From Mameliella sp. CS4 (GTDB lineage: Bacteria; Pseudomonadota; Alphaproteobacteria; Rhodobacterales; Rhodobacteraceae), in NCBI RefSeq assembly GCF_019392335.1, contig NZ_JAHXRQ010000002.1:369374-433373 (forward strand): a stretch of DNA of 64,000 bases. The letters run 5' to 3'. This document shows, piece after piece, positions 9,425 to 18,558 of this stretch. The position numbers and the translations under genes were made by a program. The notes beneath the pieces were generated by a model. That model was not told where the DNA came from, did not search any database, and saw only the letters and a list, made by a program, of their open reading frames with translations. Position 1 is the stretch's first letter, and each line of letters begins with the position of its first letter.

Positions 9425-10836
9425 AGGCGATCCCCGATCAGGAATTGTGCGGCGCGGTCCAACCGGATGTGTGGCGGGCCTTCGCCGGGTTTCAGGGTCA
9501 GCGGCGCGGGGGCGAAATTCATCACGGTATAGTCCTGGTCGAGCCATTTCTCGGCCCCGTCGCGGGCGCTGCCCAGCAGGTGCGCCGGGTCCTCCGGCAG
9601 TTCGCCCGGATAAAAAGCAGCCTGCTTGCCGGTTTCCATCAGCGTTCCGCGCACGCAGGGCAGGTCGCTGCCCTGATGGGTGATCATCTGTTCGGTGGTG
9701 GCGCGCAGGGCGGCAATGGACATGGCCTGCGTTTCCGCCCCGGCAAAGCGCGCACGGTCGCGCGCCTCGCGGGTCAGCGCCTCCATGATGCCGGTCAGGC
9801 GGCCGTGTTGCAGGTGGTGCAGGTGATCGGCCTTGGTGGCGGCGAACAGGATCTTTTCCACCCGTTTGCCCATCAGCAACTTGGTCAGGAAGGCATTCGT
9901 GCCGGGGCGGAAGGCGGTCAGGATCTCGGCCAGGGTGCGGCGCAGGTCCTCCATCGCGCGCGGCCCGGCATGGATGGCGCCAAGCGCATCCACCAGCACG
10001 ATCTGCCGGTCGATGCGGCTGAAATGATCGCGGAAGAAGGGTTTGACGACGCGCGATTTGTAGCTGTCGTAGCGCCGTTCAAACTCGCGGTAGAGCGAGC
10101 GGCGCGGGGCGCCGTCGACAGGCGGCAGCGGCGCAAATGTCAGCACGGGCGAGCCTTCCAACTCGCCGGGCAGCAGGAAGCGGCCCGGTGAACAGTCCGA
10201 GAAGCCGGCGGCGCGGGCGGCGTGCAGACTTTGGGTATATGCCTCCGACAGCGCCCTGGCGCGGGTTTCGTCCAGCTCTGCACTCGCGTCCTCTGACCGA
10301 AGCCGCTCCAAGGTCTTCGGTCCATCCGGGCGCAGCTCCAGCCGCGCCAGCATGTCCTGCGACCACTCAGCATAGGACTTGTCCATCAGCGAGAGGTCCA
10401 GCAGCCATTCGCCCGGGTAGTCCACGATATCGAGGTGCAGCGTGCGCGGCCCCTGCAATCCGGCAAGCAGCCCGGCGGGCCGGATCTTGAGCGACAGGCG
10501 GAGTTCGGAGACGGCCCGCGTGCTCTCGGGCCAGTGCGGCGTGCGGGCGGTCAGGGCACCCAGGTGCGTTTCATAGTCGAAGCGCGGCAGCGTGTCGTCG
10601 GGCTGGGGCTGCAGAAAGGCCGACAGAATGCGCTGTTCGCTTTCGGCCACCAGTTGCGACATGCGCGCCCGGTCCATCAGGTTGGCGACCAGCGAGGTGA
10701 TGAAGACGGTCTTGCCCGCCCGCGACAGCCCGGTGACGCCCAGCCGCAGGGTCGGTTCGAAGAAGGTTTCCGACAGGGTGCCGGTGACATTCTCGACGCT
10801 GCGGGTGAGCGTGTCGGCGATGGCGCCAATGACCAT
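9421..10836 (-). CDS. ycjX: YcjX-like P-loop GTPase/ATPase (DUF463)
   Basis: 471-residue nucleotide-binding protein of the YcjX family. The Walker A region is [19 protein letters not shown] near residues 35-53. [19 protein letters not shown] is a switch-like conserved block, and [15 protein letters not shown] supplies an NKxD-like TKAD element. Length matches the family (about 465-490). It is first gene of the ycjX-GNAT-ycjF operon, with ATG at 10836. It lies divergent from truA across about 200 bases. Biochemical role not established. Confidence 0.92.
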   Translation of the reverse strand: MVIGAIADTLTRSVENVTGTLSETFFEPTLRLGVTGLSRAGKTVFITSLVANLMDRARMSQLVAESEQRILSAFLQPQPDDTLPRFDYETHLGALTARTPHWPESTRAVSELRLSLKIRPAGLLAGLQGPRTLHLDIVDYPGEWLLDLSLMDKSYAEWSQDMLARLELRPDGPKTLERLRSEDASAELDETRARALSEAYTQSLHAARAAGFSDCSPGRFLLPGELEGSPVLTFAPLPPVDGAPRRSLYREFERRYDSYKSRVVKPFFRDHFSRIDRQIVLVDALGAIHAGPRAMEDLRRTLAEILTAFRPGTNAFLTKLLMGKRVEKILFAATKADHLHHLQHGRLTGIMEALTREARDRARFAGAETQAMSIAALRATTEQMITHQGSDLPCVRGTLMETGKQAAFYPGELPEDPAHLLGSARDGAEKWLDQDYTVMNFAPAPLTLKPGEGPPHIRLDRAAQFLIGDRL

Positions 10837-11034
10837 GAGTTCCGGGCCTTTCCCTTCGGTTCGGATGCGAACTTAGTCATTGCCGCAGCGCGGGGCCAGA
10901 GGCGGGCAGGGGGAATGTGGGCAATGTTGCGCCCCGCGCGCGGCGCGCCTCCCGCCCACCCATCCCCGTCTTGCCACGCGCGGGCATCCCCGGCGGGATT
11001 GCCCTTGGCCCGGTGTGCGGCTAGGAGGCGCGTC

Positions 11035-11802
11035 ATGCCCAGGTATGCGCTTTTGGTGGAATATGACGGCCGCCCCTTCGCGGGCTGGCAGCGGCAGGCG
11101 GATCAGCCTTCGGTCCAGGGGGCCATCGAGTCGGCCCTGGCCCGGCTGGAACCGCGCGCGCATACCATTGCCGCTGCGGGGCGCACGGATGCGGGTGTGC
11201 ATGCGCGCGGGCAGGTGGCCCATTGCGACATGGACAAGGACTGGGATCCCTTCCGGCTGTCCGAGGCGGTGAACTTTCACCTCAAGCCGCAGCCGGTGGC
11301 GATCCGGGCGGCGGCCTCGGTGTCCGACGACTGGCACGCGCGCTTTTCGGCGGTCGAGCGGCGCTACCTGTTCCGGCTCTTGATGCGGCGTGCGCCCGCG
11401 ACCCTGGAGGCGGGGCAGGTCTGGCGGGTCAACCACGCGCTGGATGTCGAGGCGATGCGCGCAGGCGCCATTCACCTGCTGGGCCGGCAGGACTTTACCA
11501 CCTTTCGTTCGGTCATGTGCCAGGCGAAATCGCCGATCAAGACGATGGACGAAATCACCATCAGGCGGGCCGAGGGCCTGGCCGGACCCGAAGTGCACTT
11601 CTTCCTGCGGGCCCGCAGTTTCCTGCACAACCAGGTGCGGTCCATCGTGGGCACCCTGGAACGGGTCGGCGCCGGCGCCTGGGCGCCGGAGGACGTGAGG
11701 ACGGCCCTTGAGGCACGGTCACGCGCCGCCTGCGGGCCGGTTTGTCCACCGGACGGATTGAGCCTGATGGGTGTGGGCTATCCGGACGACCCGTTCGCCT
11801 GA
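11035..11802 (+). CDS. truA: tRNA pseudouridine(38-40) synthase
   Basis: 255-residue TruA isomerises uridines 38-40 in the anticodon arm of several tRNAs. The catalytic motif [20 protein letters not shown] is near residues 46-65, with the nucleophilic Asp in RTDAGVHA. The later blocks [10 protein letters not shown] and [15 protein letters not shown] are family-typical. The ATG at 11035 follows AGGAGG at good spacing. It stands alone, divergent from ycjX. Confidence 0.97.
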   Translation: MPRYALLVEYDGRPFAGWQRQADQPSVQGAIESALARLEPRAHTIAAAGRTDAGVHARGQVAHCDMDKDWDPFRLSEAVNFHLKPQPVAIRAAASVSDDWHARFSAVERRYLFRLLMRRAPATLEAGQVWRVNHALDVEAMRAGAIHLLGRQDFTTFRSVMCQAKSPIKTMDEITIRRAEGLAGPEVHFFLRARSFLHNQVRSIVGTLERVGAGAWAPEDVRTALEARSRAACGPVCPPDGLSLMGVGYPDDPFA

Positions 11803-11838
11803 GAGCGCCCGCGGCGGGCTCCGCTTCCGGACTCACCA

Positions 11839-11862
11839 GGAAACAGGCCCGGGTCTGTTTCC
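11839..11862. terminator. Hairpin downstream of truA, possible terminator
   Basis: Eight-base inverted repeat GGAAACAG / CTGTTTCC around an 8-base loop, 37 bases after the truA stop. There is no long T-run after it, so it could be a weak or Rho-assisted terminator or part of a repeated intergenic element. Confidence 0.45.
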
Positions 11863-11875
11863 CGAACCCGTTCAT

Positions 11876-11905
11876 CGCTGATTTGCTGCCTGAGGCAAAT
11901 CAGCG
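11876..11905. repeat. Perfect 11-bp stem hairpin with GATTTGC/GCAAATC core
   Basis: CGCTGATTTGC (11876-11886) and GCAAATCAGCG (11895-11905) form an 11-bp stem around an 8-base loop. It lies in the 268-base gap between truA and the convergent PhyH gene. The GATTTGC arm is identical to that of the palindrome inside IS66 tnpC at 55918-55931. The rest of this gap is GC-rich short inverted repeats with no gene. Confidence 0.6.
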
Positions 11906-12070
11906 GGCCCAGCAAGGGCAAGCCGCCTCTGGCGGGGCTGCGCCCCCTTGCAGGCCCCGCGGCTTTGCCTCTTTTCGGCATCAAGCGATGGACGGCTCCG
12001 GGAAACAGACCATTGGGGACAGATGCCAGGCAGCGGGCGCGTTGGGCGGTCTGGGGTGTGTTGGGCGGTC

Positions 12071-12877
12071 TCAGGTCGTCGCGCGGCGGAACAGAACTGG
12101 GAACCAATCTTCGCGCAGGCGCTGGCCCTCTGCCATGTCGTGGCCGGGAAAAGGCGGCGAGGTGGGGCCGGGGCGAGTGACATAGCGGGCGTCATCGCCC
12201 ACCAGCCGCAGCGAGAAGGCACGGCGCCGCGTCGGGCTGTCATTGCCGCGCGCGCCATGCAGCACGCCGAAGTTGAAGGCCACGGCGTCGCCCGGCTCCA
12301 GCGCCCATTCGCGCACCTCCATGCCCTCGGCGTCCGGATCCGGCACCGGCATATAGGCATCGGCGTCGGGATAGAAATTCTCCTCGGACAGCCAGCGCGT
12401 CGGCAACACGGGTTTGTCCCAGAGGTGCGATCCGGCGACGCAGCGCAGGGTGGCCTCGGTCACGGGGTCCAGCGGGCTCCAGAAACTGACGGTCTGGAGG
12501 CCATCGACAAAGTAATAGGGGCCGTCCTGGTGCCAGGGCGTGGGCTTTGATGTGCCCGGTTCCTTGACCAGGACATGATCGTGGAACAGCTGCGCGCTGT
12601 CCGACCGCATCAGGTCGGCGGCGACCTCGGCCACGGGTGAGGTGCGGATCACCTCTTCGAACTCGGGGATGCGCTGCCAGTTGCAGTAATCGTCGAAGAA
12701 GCGACCGGCCTCACCGTCCTTGAGGTTTTCCGCCGCGTAGGGGCCCGGCTCTGACATGTTGCGGGCAACCCCGGCGCGCAGGGTATCGACCTGGTCGGCC
12801 CAGAGGCCGCGCACCACGACCACGCCATCGCGCTGGTAGTCTTCGATATCGGCCTGGGTCAGCAAGGGATGGGGCAT
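12071..12877 (-). CDS. Phytanoyl-CoA dioxygenase (PhyH) family protein
   Basis: 268-residue non-heme Fe(II)/2-oxoglutarate-type oxygenase. The iron ligands appear as the HxD pair in TPWHQDGPYYF (about residue 135) and the distal His in FNFGVLHGARGN (about residue 215), followed by the 2-oxoglutarate-binding Arg in RRAFSLRLVGDD. Start ATG 12877 is preceded by AGGAGAG; the longer in-frame extension lacks similarity. Substrate unknown; marine relatives act on small hydroxylatable acids and osmolytes. No partner genes adjoin. Confidence 0.87.
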   Translation of the reverse strand: MPHPLLTQADIEDYQRDGVVVVRGLWADQVDTLRAGVARNMSEPGPYAAENLKDGEAGRFFDDYCNWQRIPEFEEVIRTSPVAEVAADLMRSDSAQLFHDHVLVKEPGTSKPTPWHQDGPYYFVDGLQTVSFWSPLDPVTEATLRCVAGSHLWDKPVLPTRWLSEENFYPDADAYMPVPDPDAEGMEVREWALEPGDAVAFNFGVLHGARGNDSPTRRRAFSLRLVGDDARYVTRPGPTSPPFPGHDMAEGQRLREDWFPVLFRRATT

Positions 12878-12954
12878 GGGAACTCTCCTGAATTTGGCCG
12901 GAGAGAAGCACGGGCCGCCGCAATGGGCAAGCGGCGCCCCGCGGTCATGAGGGG

Positions 12955-13488
12955 TCAGTTTCCGGCGGGTACGAATTTCCACAGCTGACCCGAGACGTTC
13001 TGGCAGTTGTCCATGAAAGCGCCGCCGCCCAGCGTCGAGTCCGGCGCAAAGCGATTGCCCTCCAGGCATTTGCCGTCACCCTGGAACTGTGTCTTGAGAC
13101 GGACCCAGCCGTCGCCGGCGGTCTCAAAGCGCCAGAGCTGCCCGGACACGTTCTGGCAGGTGTCCATGAAGGCGGCACCGCGCAGAGTCGAGTCAGGCGC
13201 GAAACGGTTGCCCTCCAGGCATTTGCCGTCGCCCTGGAACAGCGTCTTGAGCCGGTACCAGCCACCACCGGCGGATTCGATCCGCCAGAGCTGGCCGGAA
13301 ACATTCTGACAGGTGTCCATGAAGGCGGCACCGCCCAAGGTTGCGTCCGGTGCGAAACGGTTGCCTTCAAAGCACTTGTTCTCGGGCGCCTGGAACATTG
13401 TCTGCAGGCGGTAGGTTCCGGGGTAGTCCTGAGCCAGGGCGGGCAGGGCCGCGCAGAGCGCAAGAAGCCCGGCGAAAATCAGTCTCAT
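12955..13488 (-). CDS. Secreted triple-repeat lectin-like protein
   Basis: Predicted 177-residue exported protein. Residues 1-20 (MRLIFAGLLALCAALPALAQ) are a clear signal peptide ending ALA-Q. The rest is three tandem units of about 51 residues (25-76, 77-127, 128-177). Each carries FQ...KC.EGNRFAPD.TL.G.AFMD.CQNVSGQLW. The KC...QLW pattern recalls ricin-type beta-trefoil repeats, and three copies would fit one trefoil, but the QxW motif is only partly matched. A carbohydrate-binding periplasmic or extracellular role is inferred. Each unit has two Cys, so disulfides are possible. Confidence 0.75.
   Translation of the reverse strand: MRLIFAGLLALCAALPALAQDYPGTYRLQTMFQAPENKCFEGNRFAPDATLGGAAFMDTCQNVSGQLWRIESAGGGWYRLKTLFQGDGKCLEGNRFAPDSTLRGAAFMDTCQNVSGQLWRFETAGDGWVRLKTQFQGDGKCLEGNRFAPDSTLGGGAFMDNCQNVSGQLWKFVPAGN
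12958..13416 (-). repeat. Three tandem approximately 153-bp coding repeats
   Basis: Units at about 13416-13261, 13260-13108 and 13107-12958 encode the three repeats of the secreted protein. The second and third are closest to each other in DNA and protein, which suggests recent duplication or gene conversion. They are coding repeats, not an array with spacers. Confidence 0.8.
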
Positions 13489-13590
13489 CGTAAATCCCTT
13501 CAAGAAGAAAGCGGTACGGAACTGTGCCGACGTGAAACACTGATCCGGCAACGATGATCCGGCAAGAAAAATGCGCCGGGCGGTCCCGTT

Positions 13591-14112
13591 TTAGTCGTTG
13601 TCTATGTCGCCCGCCCCTGCGCCAGCGCTGCGCGAGCTGTCCGATGCCGGGACATAGGTCCGCGCCGCGAGGATGGACAGGTGATCCACCAGAGGCGCGC
13701 TCGCCTCGATGCGCGGGGGCAGGGGGGCGGCCCTGTCCCGGTTCGGGTCGGTTTCCAGGCAAAGCTGGGGCAAACCATCCTCGCTTTGGCCCACCTCGGC
13801 CCGCGTGATCGGCACGGCGGCCAGCCGGGCATAGGCCGGGGCAAGGGCCTCGTCCCCCGGTTGCAGGGTGAGGGTGATCTGTGGACCGGCAAGACCCACG
13901 GCGCGCTGAATGTCCTCGACCAGCAGAGGAAGGCGCAGGATCGGGCTGTCAGCGGGATCGGCAAGCGCGTCAAGCAGGGCCTGGGCCTCTCCGCCTCCGG
14001 CGAGGAACTGGACCGTTGCGGCGCCAAAGACCTGCGCCTGTTGCGGCGGGAACCCGGCGCCGCGCGCGGCCTTCTGGGCCAGGGCGGCGATCTCATTGGC
14101 GGAATAGCTCAT
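13591..14112 (-). CDS. DUF3726-type protein
   Basis: Predicted 173-residue cytoplasmic protein. Its N-terminus (YSANEIAALAQKAARGAGF) matches the opening of DUF3726 proteins of Rhodobacterales as I remember them. No catalytic motif is evident. The ATG at 14112 overlaps the stop of the upstream 549-residue gene as ATGA, so the two are almost certainly co-translated. Function unknown. Confidence 0.75.
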   Translation of the reverse strand: MSYSANEIAALAQKAARGAGFPPQQAQVFGAATVQFLAGGGEAQALLDALADPADSPILRLPLLVEDIQRAVGLAGPQITLTLQPGDEALAPAYARLAAVPITRAEVGQSEDGLPQLCLETDPNRDRAAPLPPRIEASAPLVDHLSILAARTYVPASDSSRSAGAGAGDIDND

Positions 14113-15758
14113 GCAACGTACCCCGCGAGCCACCAGTCATCGGCCCGCGCGGTTCCAAGGTCCTCTGGCAAAGGGGCGCCCTGGGCCAGGGTAATCCGTG
14201 TCCAGCGATCGGATTTCGGATCGAACTTGGTGGCGCCGAAAAAGGCAAGCTTGCTGCGCAGCATGTCGATGGGCAGGCAGCTCTCGGCGATCAGGTTGTC
14301 GCGGATCTCGGCATAGGGATGCGAAGAAAGGCAGGCGACCCGGGCGAGGGCGAGTTCGTGTTCGGGACGGGCGGCGCGAAAGGCGCGCAGGTCCGTGACC
14401 CCTTCCAGCGCGCGCCAGAGCGCCTGTACGCGCCGCGCGATGTCCAGCGGGCTTTCCCGCTCCGCGCCGGGGTCGTCGAACCGATCGCCCAGCCGGGGTT
14501 CCAGCTTTTCCTCAGAGACGTACCAGAACCGGCGCTGCTGGGCGGTCTCGTCGAAATCCATCTGCAGCACCCAGTCGAAATGCATCTCGATCGCGCGGCG
14601 CAAGGATTGGGCGTTGTCAAATCCCTGGGCCGGCGGACCCACCGGGTCCGTCATGCCAGCGGCAAGCTCGTCTACGATGTCACCGAAGGGTTCCAGCGCC
14701 AGCGCAACGCAAAGTTCCTGCGTATCCACCGAGTACGCCTCGGACCGGCGGATCAGCGCGTCGATGGGCGCGTCGATGGGCAAGTCCTCTACAAAACCTC
14801 GCAATGCAGGCCATTCGGCCCGGACCAGGTCGATCCGGGCCTGGTGGTGCGGATCGGGTACTTGCCATTCCTCAAGGTGGGCGGAAACGCGGTCGCACAG
14901 GGGGATCAGCCGGGCGTGTTGTTCGGGTGTTAGCGCCGGCAGGTTGCGGACGCGGGCCAGGGCGGTTTCCCGCGCCTGCACCCAGTTGTTCAGCAGAACG
15001 GGATGCGACACCAGGAAAGGCGCCATTCCAAGCCCGGTGGAATTGCCGATGCCAAGATGCCGTTTCAGGGCCGGGTCCAAGGTTGCGCCGCCCAGGTGTT
15101 CGACAAGGTCGTGGGTAAAGCTGCGGATCATCCAGACGGTCAGCATCTCGGCGGCAAAAGCCCCCTCGATCCCGGGGCGGTCGGCGATCAGCCCCCGGTC
15201 GGCGATGCCGAACTTGCCATTGCCGTAGACCGCCGTCGTCCGCATCAGGTAGCCGACGCGGTTGACCAGCTTCGCGTCCGGTTGCTGGCCCGTGCGCAAC
15301 CGCTCGACCACGTGGGAAAACAGCCGGACGGACTTGTTCGCGCGCGACAACACCAGATCTCGTTCGGTATAGCGGGCGGCCTCCTGCTGGGGGGCGGCGG
15401 CGCAGATGCGGGCGATTTCATCATCGTCAGGGACACCGTCGTAAAGGACATAGGCGGTGTCCCAGGCCGTCGCGATCACGCGGTCGGTGCGCATCTCGTC
15501 GGGCAGGTGGGTCGAGACGGCGACAAGGCTGTAATCGTGCCCGCCCAATGCAATCGTGTAGACCGCGTGGCCATATCCATCGGCGCCGATGTTCCAGACC
15601 GGGCGCCGCAGCCTGGCGCCTTCGGCGGCCAGGCGTCGGGTCAGAACGCGTAGAAAACTCAACCGCGTGGGAAAGCTGGCGCCCATGCGGTGCAGGCGCA
15701 TCACCTGCGACGGCGGGCGCAGTCCGGTCCGGGGCGAGGGGCTGACGAGATCCTTCAT
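14109..15758 (-). CDS. Conserved protein of unknown function (549 aa), coupled to DUF3726
   Basis: 549-residue protein that I do not recognise. It is rich in Arg, Asp, Glu and Trp, with no signal peptide or membrane segment. Notable blocks are NIGADGYGHAVYTIALGGHDYSLVAVSTHL-like N-terminal sequence (about residues 52-80), RDLVLSRANKSVRLFSHVVE (about 136-155) and a C-terminal QRRFWYVSEEKLEPRLGDR. The frame extends much further upstream, but the ATG at 15758 begins the recognisable coding pattern and the extension would overlap the divergent M20 gene. It forms a two-gene unit with DUF3726. A cytoplasmic enzyme or regulator is possible, but nothing supports a specific role. Confidence 0.7.
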   Translation of the reverse strand: MKDLVSPSPRTGLRPPSQVMRLHRMGASFPTRLSFLRVLTRRLAAEGARLRRPVWNIGADGYGHAVYTIALGGHDYSLVAVSTHLPDEMRTDRVIATAWDTAYVLYDGVPDDDEIARICAAAPQQEAARYTERDLVLSRANKSVRLFSHVVERLRTGQQPDAKLVNRVGYLMRTTAVYGNGKFGIADRGLIADRPGIEGAFAAEMLTVWMIRSFTHDLVEHLGGATLDPALKRHLGIGNSTGLGMAPFLVSHPVLLNNWVQARETALARVRNLPALTPEQHARLIPLCDRVSAHLEEWQVPDPHHQARIDLVRAEWPALRGFVEDLPIDAPIDALIRRSEAYSVDTQELCVALALEPFGDIVDELAAGMTDPVGPPAQGFDNAQSLRRAIEMHFDWVLQMDFDETAQQRRFWYVSEEKLEPRLGDRFDDPGAERESPLDIARRVQALWRALEGVTDLRAFRAARPEHELALARVACLSSHPYAEIRDNLIAESCLPIDMLRSKLAFFGATKFDPKSDRWTRITLAQGAPLPEDLGTARADDWWLAGYVA

Positions 15759-15858
15759 GCGACGACTGTGCCAGCAAGATCGCAAGCTGGGAAGACCTGC
15801 CGGACTTGCATCCGGGGCGCGCGCCGTGAAAGGCTGTCGCATCGGCAGGGGGGGAGGC

Positions 15859-17001
15859 ATGTCCGCAGCGGATGTGATCGACACAAGTGTGGTGCACCGG
15901 GCGCGGTCCTTGCGGCATGCCCTGCACCGGGCGCCGGAATTGTCCGGGGCCGAACACGCCACCGCCGTTCGCATCGCCGCAGAGATGCGGGCGCTGGGCG
16001 CGGCCGAGGTCGTCACCGGTTTGGGTGGCACCGGCGTGGCGGCGGTCTTTGGCAGGGGTGACGGGGGCCTGCTGATCCGGTGTGAACTGGACGCCCTGCC
16101 GATCGAGGAAACCGGCACACCCGCCTGGCGCTCGGAGCTGTCGGGGGTCGCGCATCTTTGCGGCCACGACGGGCACATGGCGATCCTGCACGCGGTGGCA
16201 CAGGGCCTGTCGCGGACCCCGCCCAATGGTCGGGTGATCCTTCTGTTCCAGCCCGCCGAGGAAACCGGCGCGGGCGCGCGGGCGGTGCTGGAGGACCCGC
16301 GCTTTGCCGCGCTGGGCGCGCGGATGGCGATTTCGCTGCACAACCTGCCCGGTTTGCCGCTGGGCGCCGTGGCCCTGAGAGAGGGGCCGGTCAACTGTGC
16401 CTCGCGCGGATTGCGCGTGCGGTTGAGCGGGCGCACCGCCCATGCCTCGCAGCCCGAGACCGGCCAGTCGCCCGGCGCGGCGCTGGCCGCGCTGATCCCA
16501 GGGTTGGCGGGGCTCAGCCGTGAACTGCCGACCGACGACCCGGGGTTCCGGCTGGCCACCGTGACCCATGCCCGGCTGGGCGTGCCCGCCTTTGGCGTGG
16601 CCCCCGGCGAGGCCGAGCTTTATGTCACCCTGCGGACTCTTCTGGATGACCGGATGGCTGATCTGGAGGCCGAGGCACGGGGCATGATCGCGGGCGCGGC
16701 ACGGGGCTTTGGCACTGAAATCTCGGTGCACGAGGCCTTTGGCCATTGTGTGAACGCGCCCGAGGCGGTGGCCCTGCTGGAACATGCGGTCGATGGATTG
16801 CCGCGCAAGGATGCCGCCGTGCCCATGCGCGCCTCCGAGGATTTCGGGCTGTTCGGCAGCGTGATGCCCTCAGCCATGTTCTTTCTGGGCGCTGGCGAGG
16901 GCGCGCCGGCCCTGCACAACCCCGACTATGACTTTCCCGACGAGTTGATCGGGATCGGCGCGGCGATCTTCCTGCGGGCCATCGCCACCTTTGAAGCCTG
17001 A
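15859..17001 (+). CDS. M20-family amidohydrolase (hippurate/IAA-amino acid hydrolase-like)
   Basis: 380-residue metal-dependent amidohydrolase of the M20D group, which cleaves N-acyl amino acids. Metal-site blocks are LIRCELDALPIEE (about 74-86), HLCGHDGHMAILHAVA (about 98-113) and FQPAEETGAGA (about 133-143) with the catalytic Glu pair. HNLPGLPLG and SEDFG-type MRASEDFGLFGS complete the signature. GGGGAGG precedes the ATG at 15859. It diverges from the 549-residue gene. The substrate is unknown. Confidence 0.92.
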   Translation: MSAADVIDTSVVHRARSLRHALHRAPELSGAEHATAVRIAAEMRALGAAEVVTGLGGTGVAAVFGRGDGGLLIRCELDALPIEETGTPAWRSELSGVAHLCGHDGHMAILHAVAQGLSRTPPNGRVILLFQPAEETGAGARAVLEDPRFAALGARMAISLHNLPGLPLGAVALREGPVNCASRGLRVRLSGRTAHASQPETGQSPGAALAALIPGLAGLSRELPTDDPGFRLATVTHARLGVPAFGVAPGEAELYVTLRTLLDDRMADLEAEARGMIAGAARGFGTEISVHEAFGHCVNAPEAVALLEHAVDGLPRKDAAVPMRASEDFGLFGSVMPSAMFFLGAGEGAPALHNPDYDFPDELIGIGAAIFLRAIATFEA

Positions 17002-17057
17002 CGCCAGATCGGGAATACCTGACTGGCCAGGCGGGCGATTCCGGGGTTTCTGACCGC

Positions 17058-17497
17058 ATGACCGACACGATCTATTTCTATGCCCAGCCCGACCCCTACG
17101 CCGAGTTCTCGAACTTCGCGCCCTATGGCGTGGAGAAGGACGGCCTGTGGTGGCGCACGGTCGAGCATTATTTCCAGGCGATGAAGTTCCACGACATCGC
17201 CCACCGCGAACGCATCCGCCTGTGTTCGCGTCCGAAACGGGCCAAGTCGCTGGGCATGAGCCGCGAGATCCCGCTGCGCGACGATTGGGAAGAGGTCAAG
17301 GACGGCATCATGCTGGACGCGGTGCGGGACAAGTTCACCCTGCACCGGGGGCCGCGCGACCTGCTCTTGTCCACGGGGGATGCGCAGATCGTCGAAAACG
17401 CGCCGATGGATGCCTACTGGGGTGCGGGCCGGACGGGCAGGGGCTGAACCGGTTGGGCGAGATCCTGATGCAGGTGCGCGAAGAATTGCGCGGCTAG
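17058..17497 (+). pseudogene. NADAR (YbiA-like) family gene with a single-base frameshift near its end
   Basis: NADAR proteins are N-glycosidases acting on riboflavin-pathway intermediates or ADP-ribosylated substrates. The first frame (17058-17447) has FSNFAPYGVEKDGLWWRTVE, the family opening, and AKSLGMSREIPLRDDWEEVK, but ends prematurely with YWGAGRTGRG. The expected ending, GPDGQGLNRLGEILMQVREE, is intact in another frame up to a TAG at 17495-17497. One base missing from the G-run at 17419-17422 joins the two exactly. This is either a real recent mutation or a homopolymer sequencing error. The truncated product would lose only the last helix region. Confidence 0.85.
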
Positions 17498-17499
17498 GG

Positions 17500-18537
17500 T
17501 CAGAACCGGGTGATGACCGTGGCGCCGCGCGCCTGAAAGCTGTCCATGTCCACCAAAGCAGTCACCGCCTCGTCAAGGCTGATCCGGTCTCCGACCAGCT
17601 GGTCCGGCGACAGGGCGCCGCTGGCGATCATGTCCAGCATGGCGCCATAACGGTGTGCCTGCATGCCGTGGCTGCCGAGGATTTCCAGCTCCCAGCCGAT
17701 CACGCGATCCATCGGCAGGGGTGGACGGCTCTGGTCCCCCAGCAGCAGGCCGACCTGCACGTGACGCCCGCGCTTGCGCAGGCCCAGGATCGAGTTGGCG
17801 CAGGTGTCCGGGTGGCCCAGCGCATCGATCGACAGATGCGCGCCGCCCTGTGTCAGGTCGCGCACCGCCTCCGGGACGTGGGCGGCGCGCGCGTCCACCA
17901 CCGCCGTGGCGCCCATGCTGCGCGCCAGGTCCAGCTTGGCCGCGTCTATGTCCACGGCAAGGACACGCGCCCCCATCGCCCGCGCGATCATGATGGCAGA
18001 CAAGCCCACGCCGCCGCAGCCGTGTACGGCGACCCATTCGCCGCCGGAGACTTGCCCCTGGTCGACCACGGCGCGGAAACTGGTGGCAAAGCGGCAGCCG
18101 AGGCTGGCGGCGGTGTCAAAGCCCATGTCGGGCGGCAGCCCGACGAGGTTCAGGTCGGCCTGTGGCAGGGCGACGTATTCGGCATAGCTGCCCCAGTGGG
18201 TGAACCCGGGCTGAAACTGGTTGTCGCAGACCTGCTGGTGCCCTGCGTGGCATTCCGGGCAGGTGCCGCAGGAGCAGATGAAGGGGACCGTCACCCGATC
18301 GCCTTCGGTCCAACGGGTCACGCCCTCACCAACTGCCGCGACGGTGCCCGCCAGTTCATGCCCGGGCACATGTGGGAGTTCGATATCCGGGTCATGGCCC
18401 ATCCATCCGTGCCAGTCGCTGCGGCAAAGGCCCGTCGCCTCGACCTTCAGCACGACGCCGCCCGGCGCGGGGGCGGGATCGGGCAGGGTGGTGATCTTCG
18501 GCGTGGCGCCGAAGGCCTCGTAGAGCATGGCTTTCAT
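17500..18537 (-). CDS. Zinc-dependent alcohol dehydrogenase (MDR superfamily)
   Basis: 345-residue NAD(P)-dependent dehydrogenase. Catalytic zinc ligands are in [13 protein letters not shown] (Cys near 37) and [10 protein letters not shown] (His-Glu near 60). The structural zinc site is [17 protein letters not shown] (about 90-106). The dinucleotide fold shows [17 protein letters not shown] near residue 170. Length and order are standard. It is on the same strand as, and 21 bases after, the M19 dipeptidase gene, so they are likely co-transcribed. Substrate unknown. Confidence 0.93.
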   Translation of the reverse strand: MKAMLYEAFGATPKITTLPDPAPAPGGVVLKVEATGLCRSDWHGWMGHDPDIELPHVPGHELAGTVAAVGEGVTRWTEGDRVTVPFICSCGTCPECHAGHQQVCDNQFQPGFTHWGSYAEYVALPQADLNLVGLPPDMGFDTAASLGCRFATSFRAVVDQGQVSGGEWVAVHGCGGVGLSAIMIARAMGARVLAVDIDAAKLDLARSMGATAVVDARAAHVPEAVRDLTQGGAHLSIDALGHPDTCANSILGLRKRGRHVQVGLLLGDQSRPPLPMDRVIGWELEILGSHGMQAHRYGAMLDMIASGALSPDQLVGDRISLDEAVTALVDMDSFQARGATVITRF

Positions 18538-18558
18538 TTGATTTCCTTTTCGGGCGGG

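Noticed and set aside
12958..13416. Possible CRISPR-like or non-coding repeat array
   Set aside because: The repeats are contiguous, about 153 bp long and in-frame inside a secreted protein; there are no spacers.
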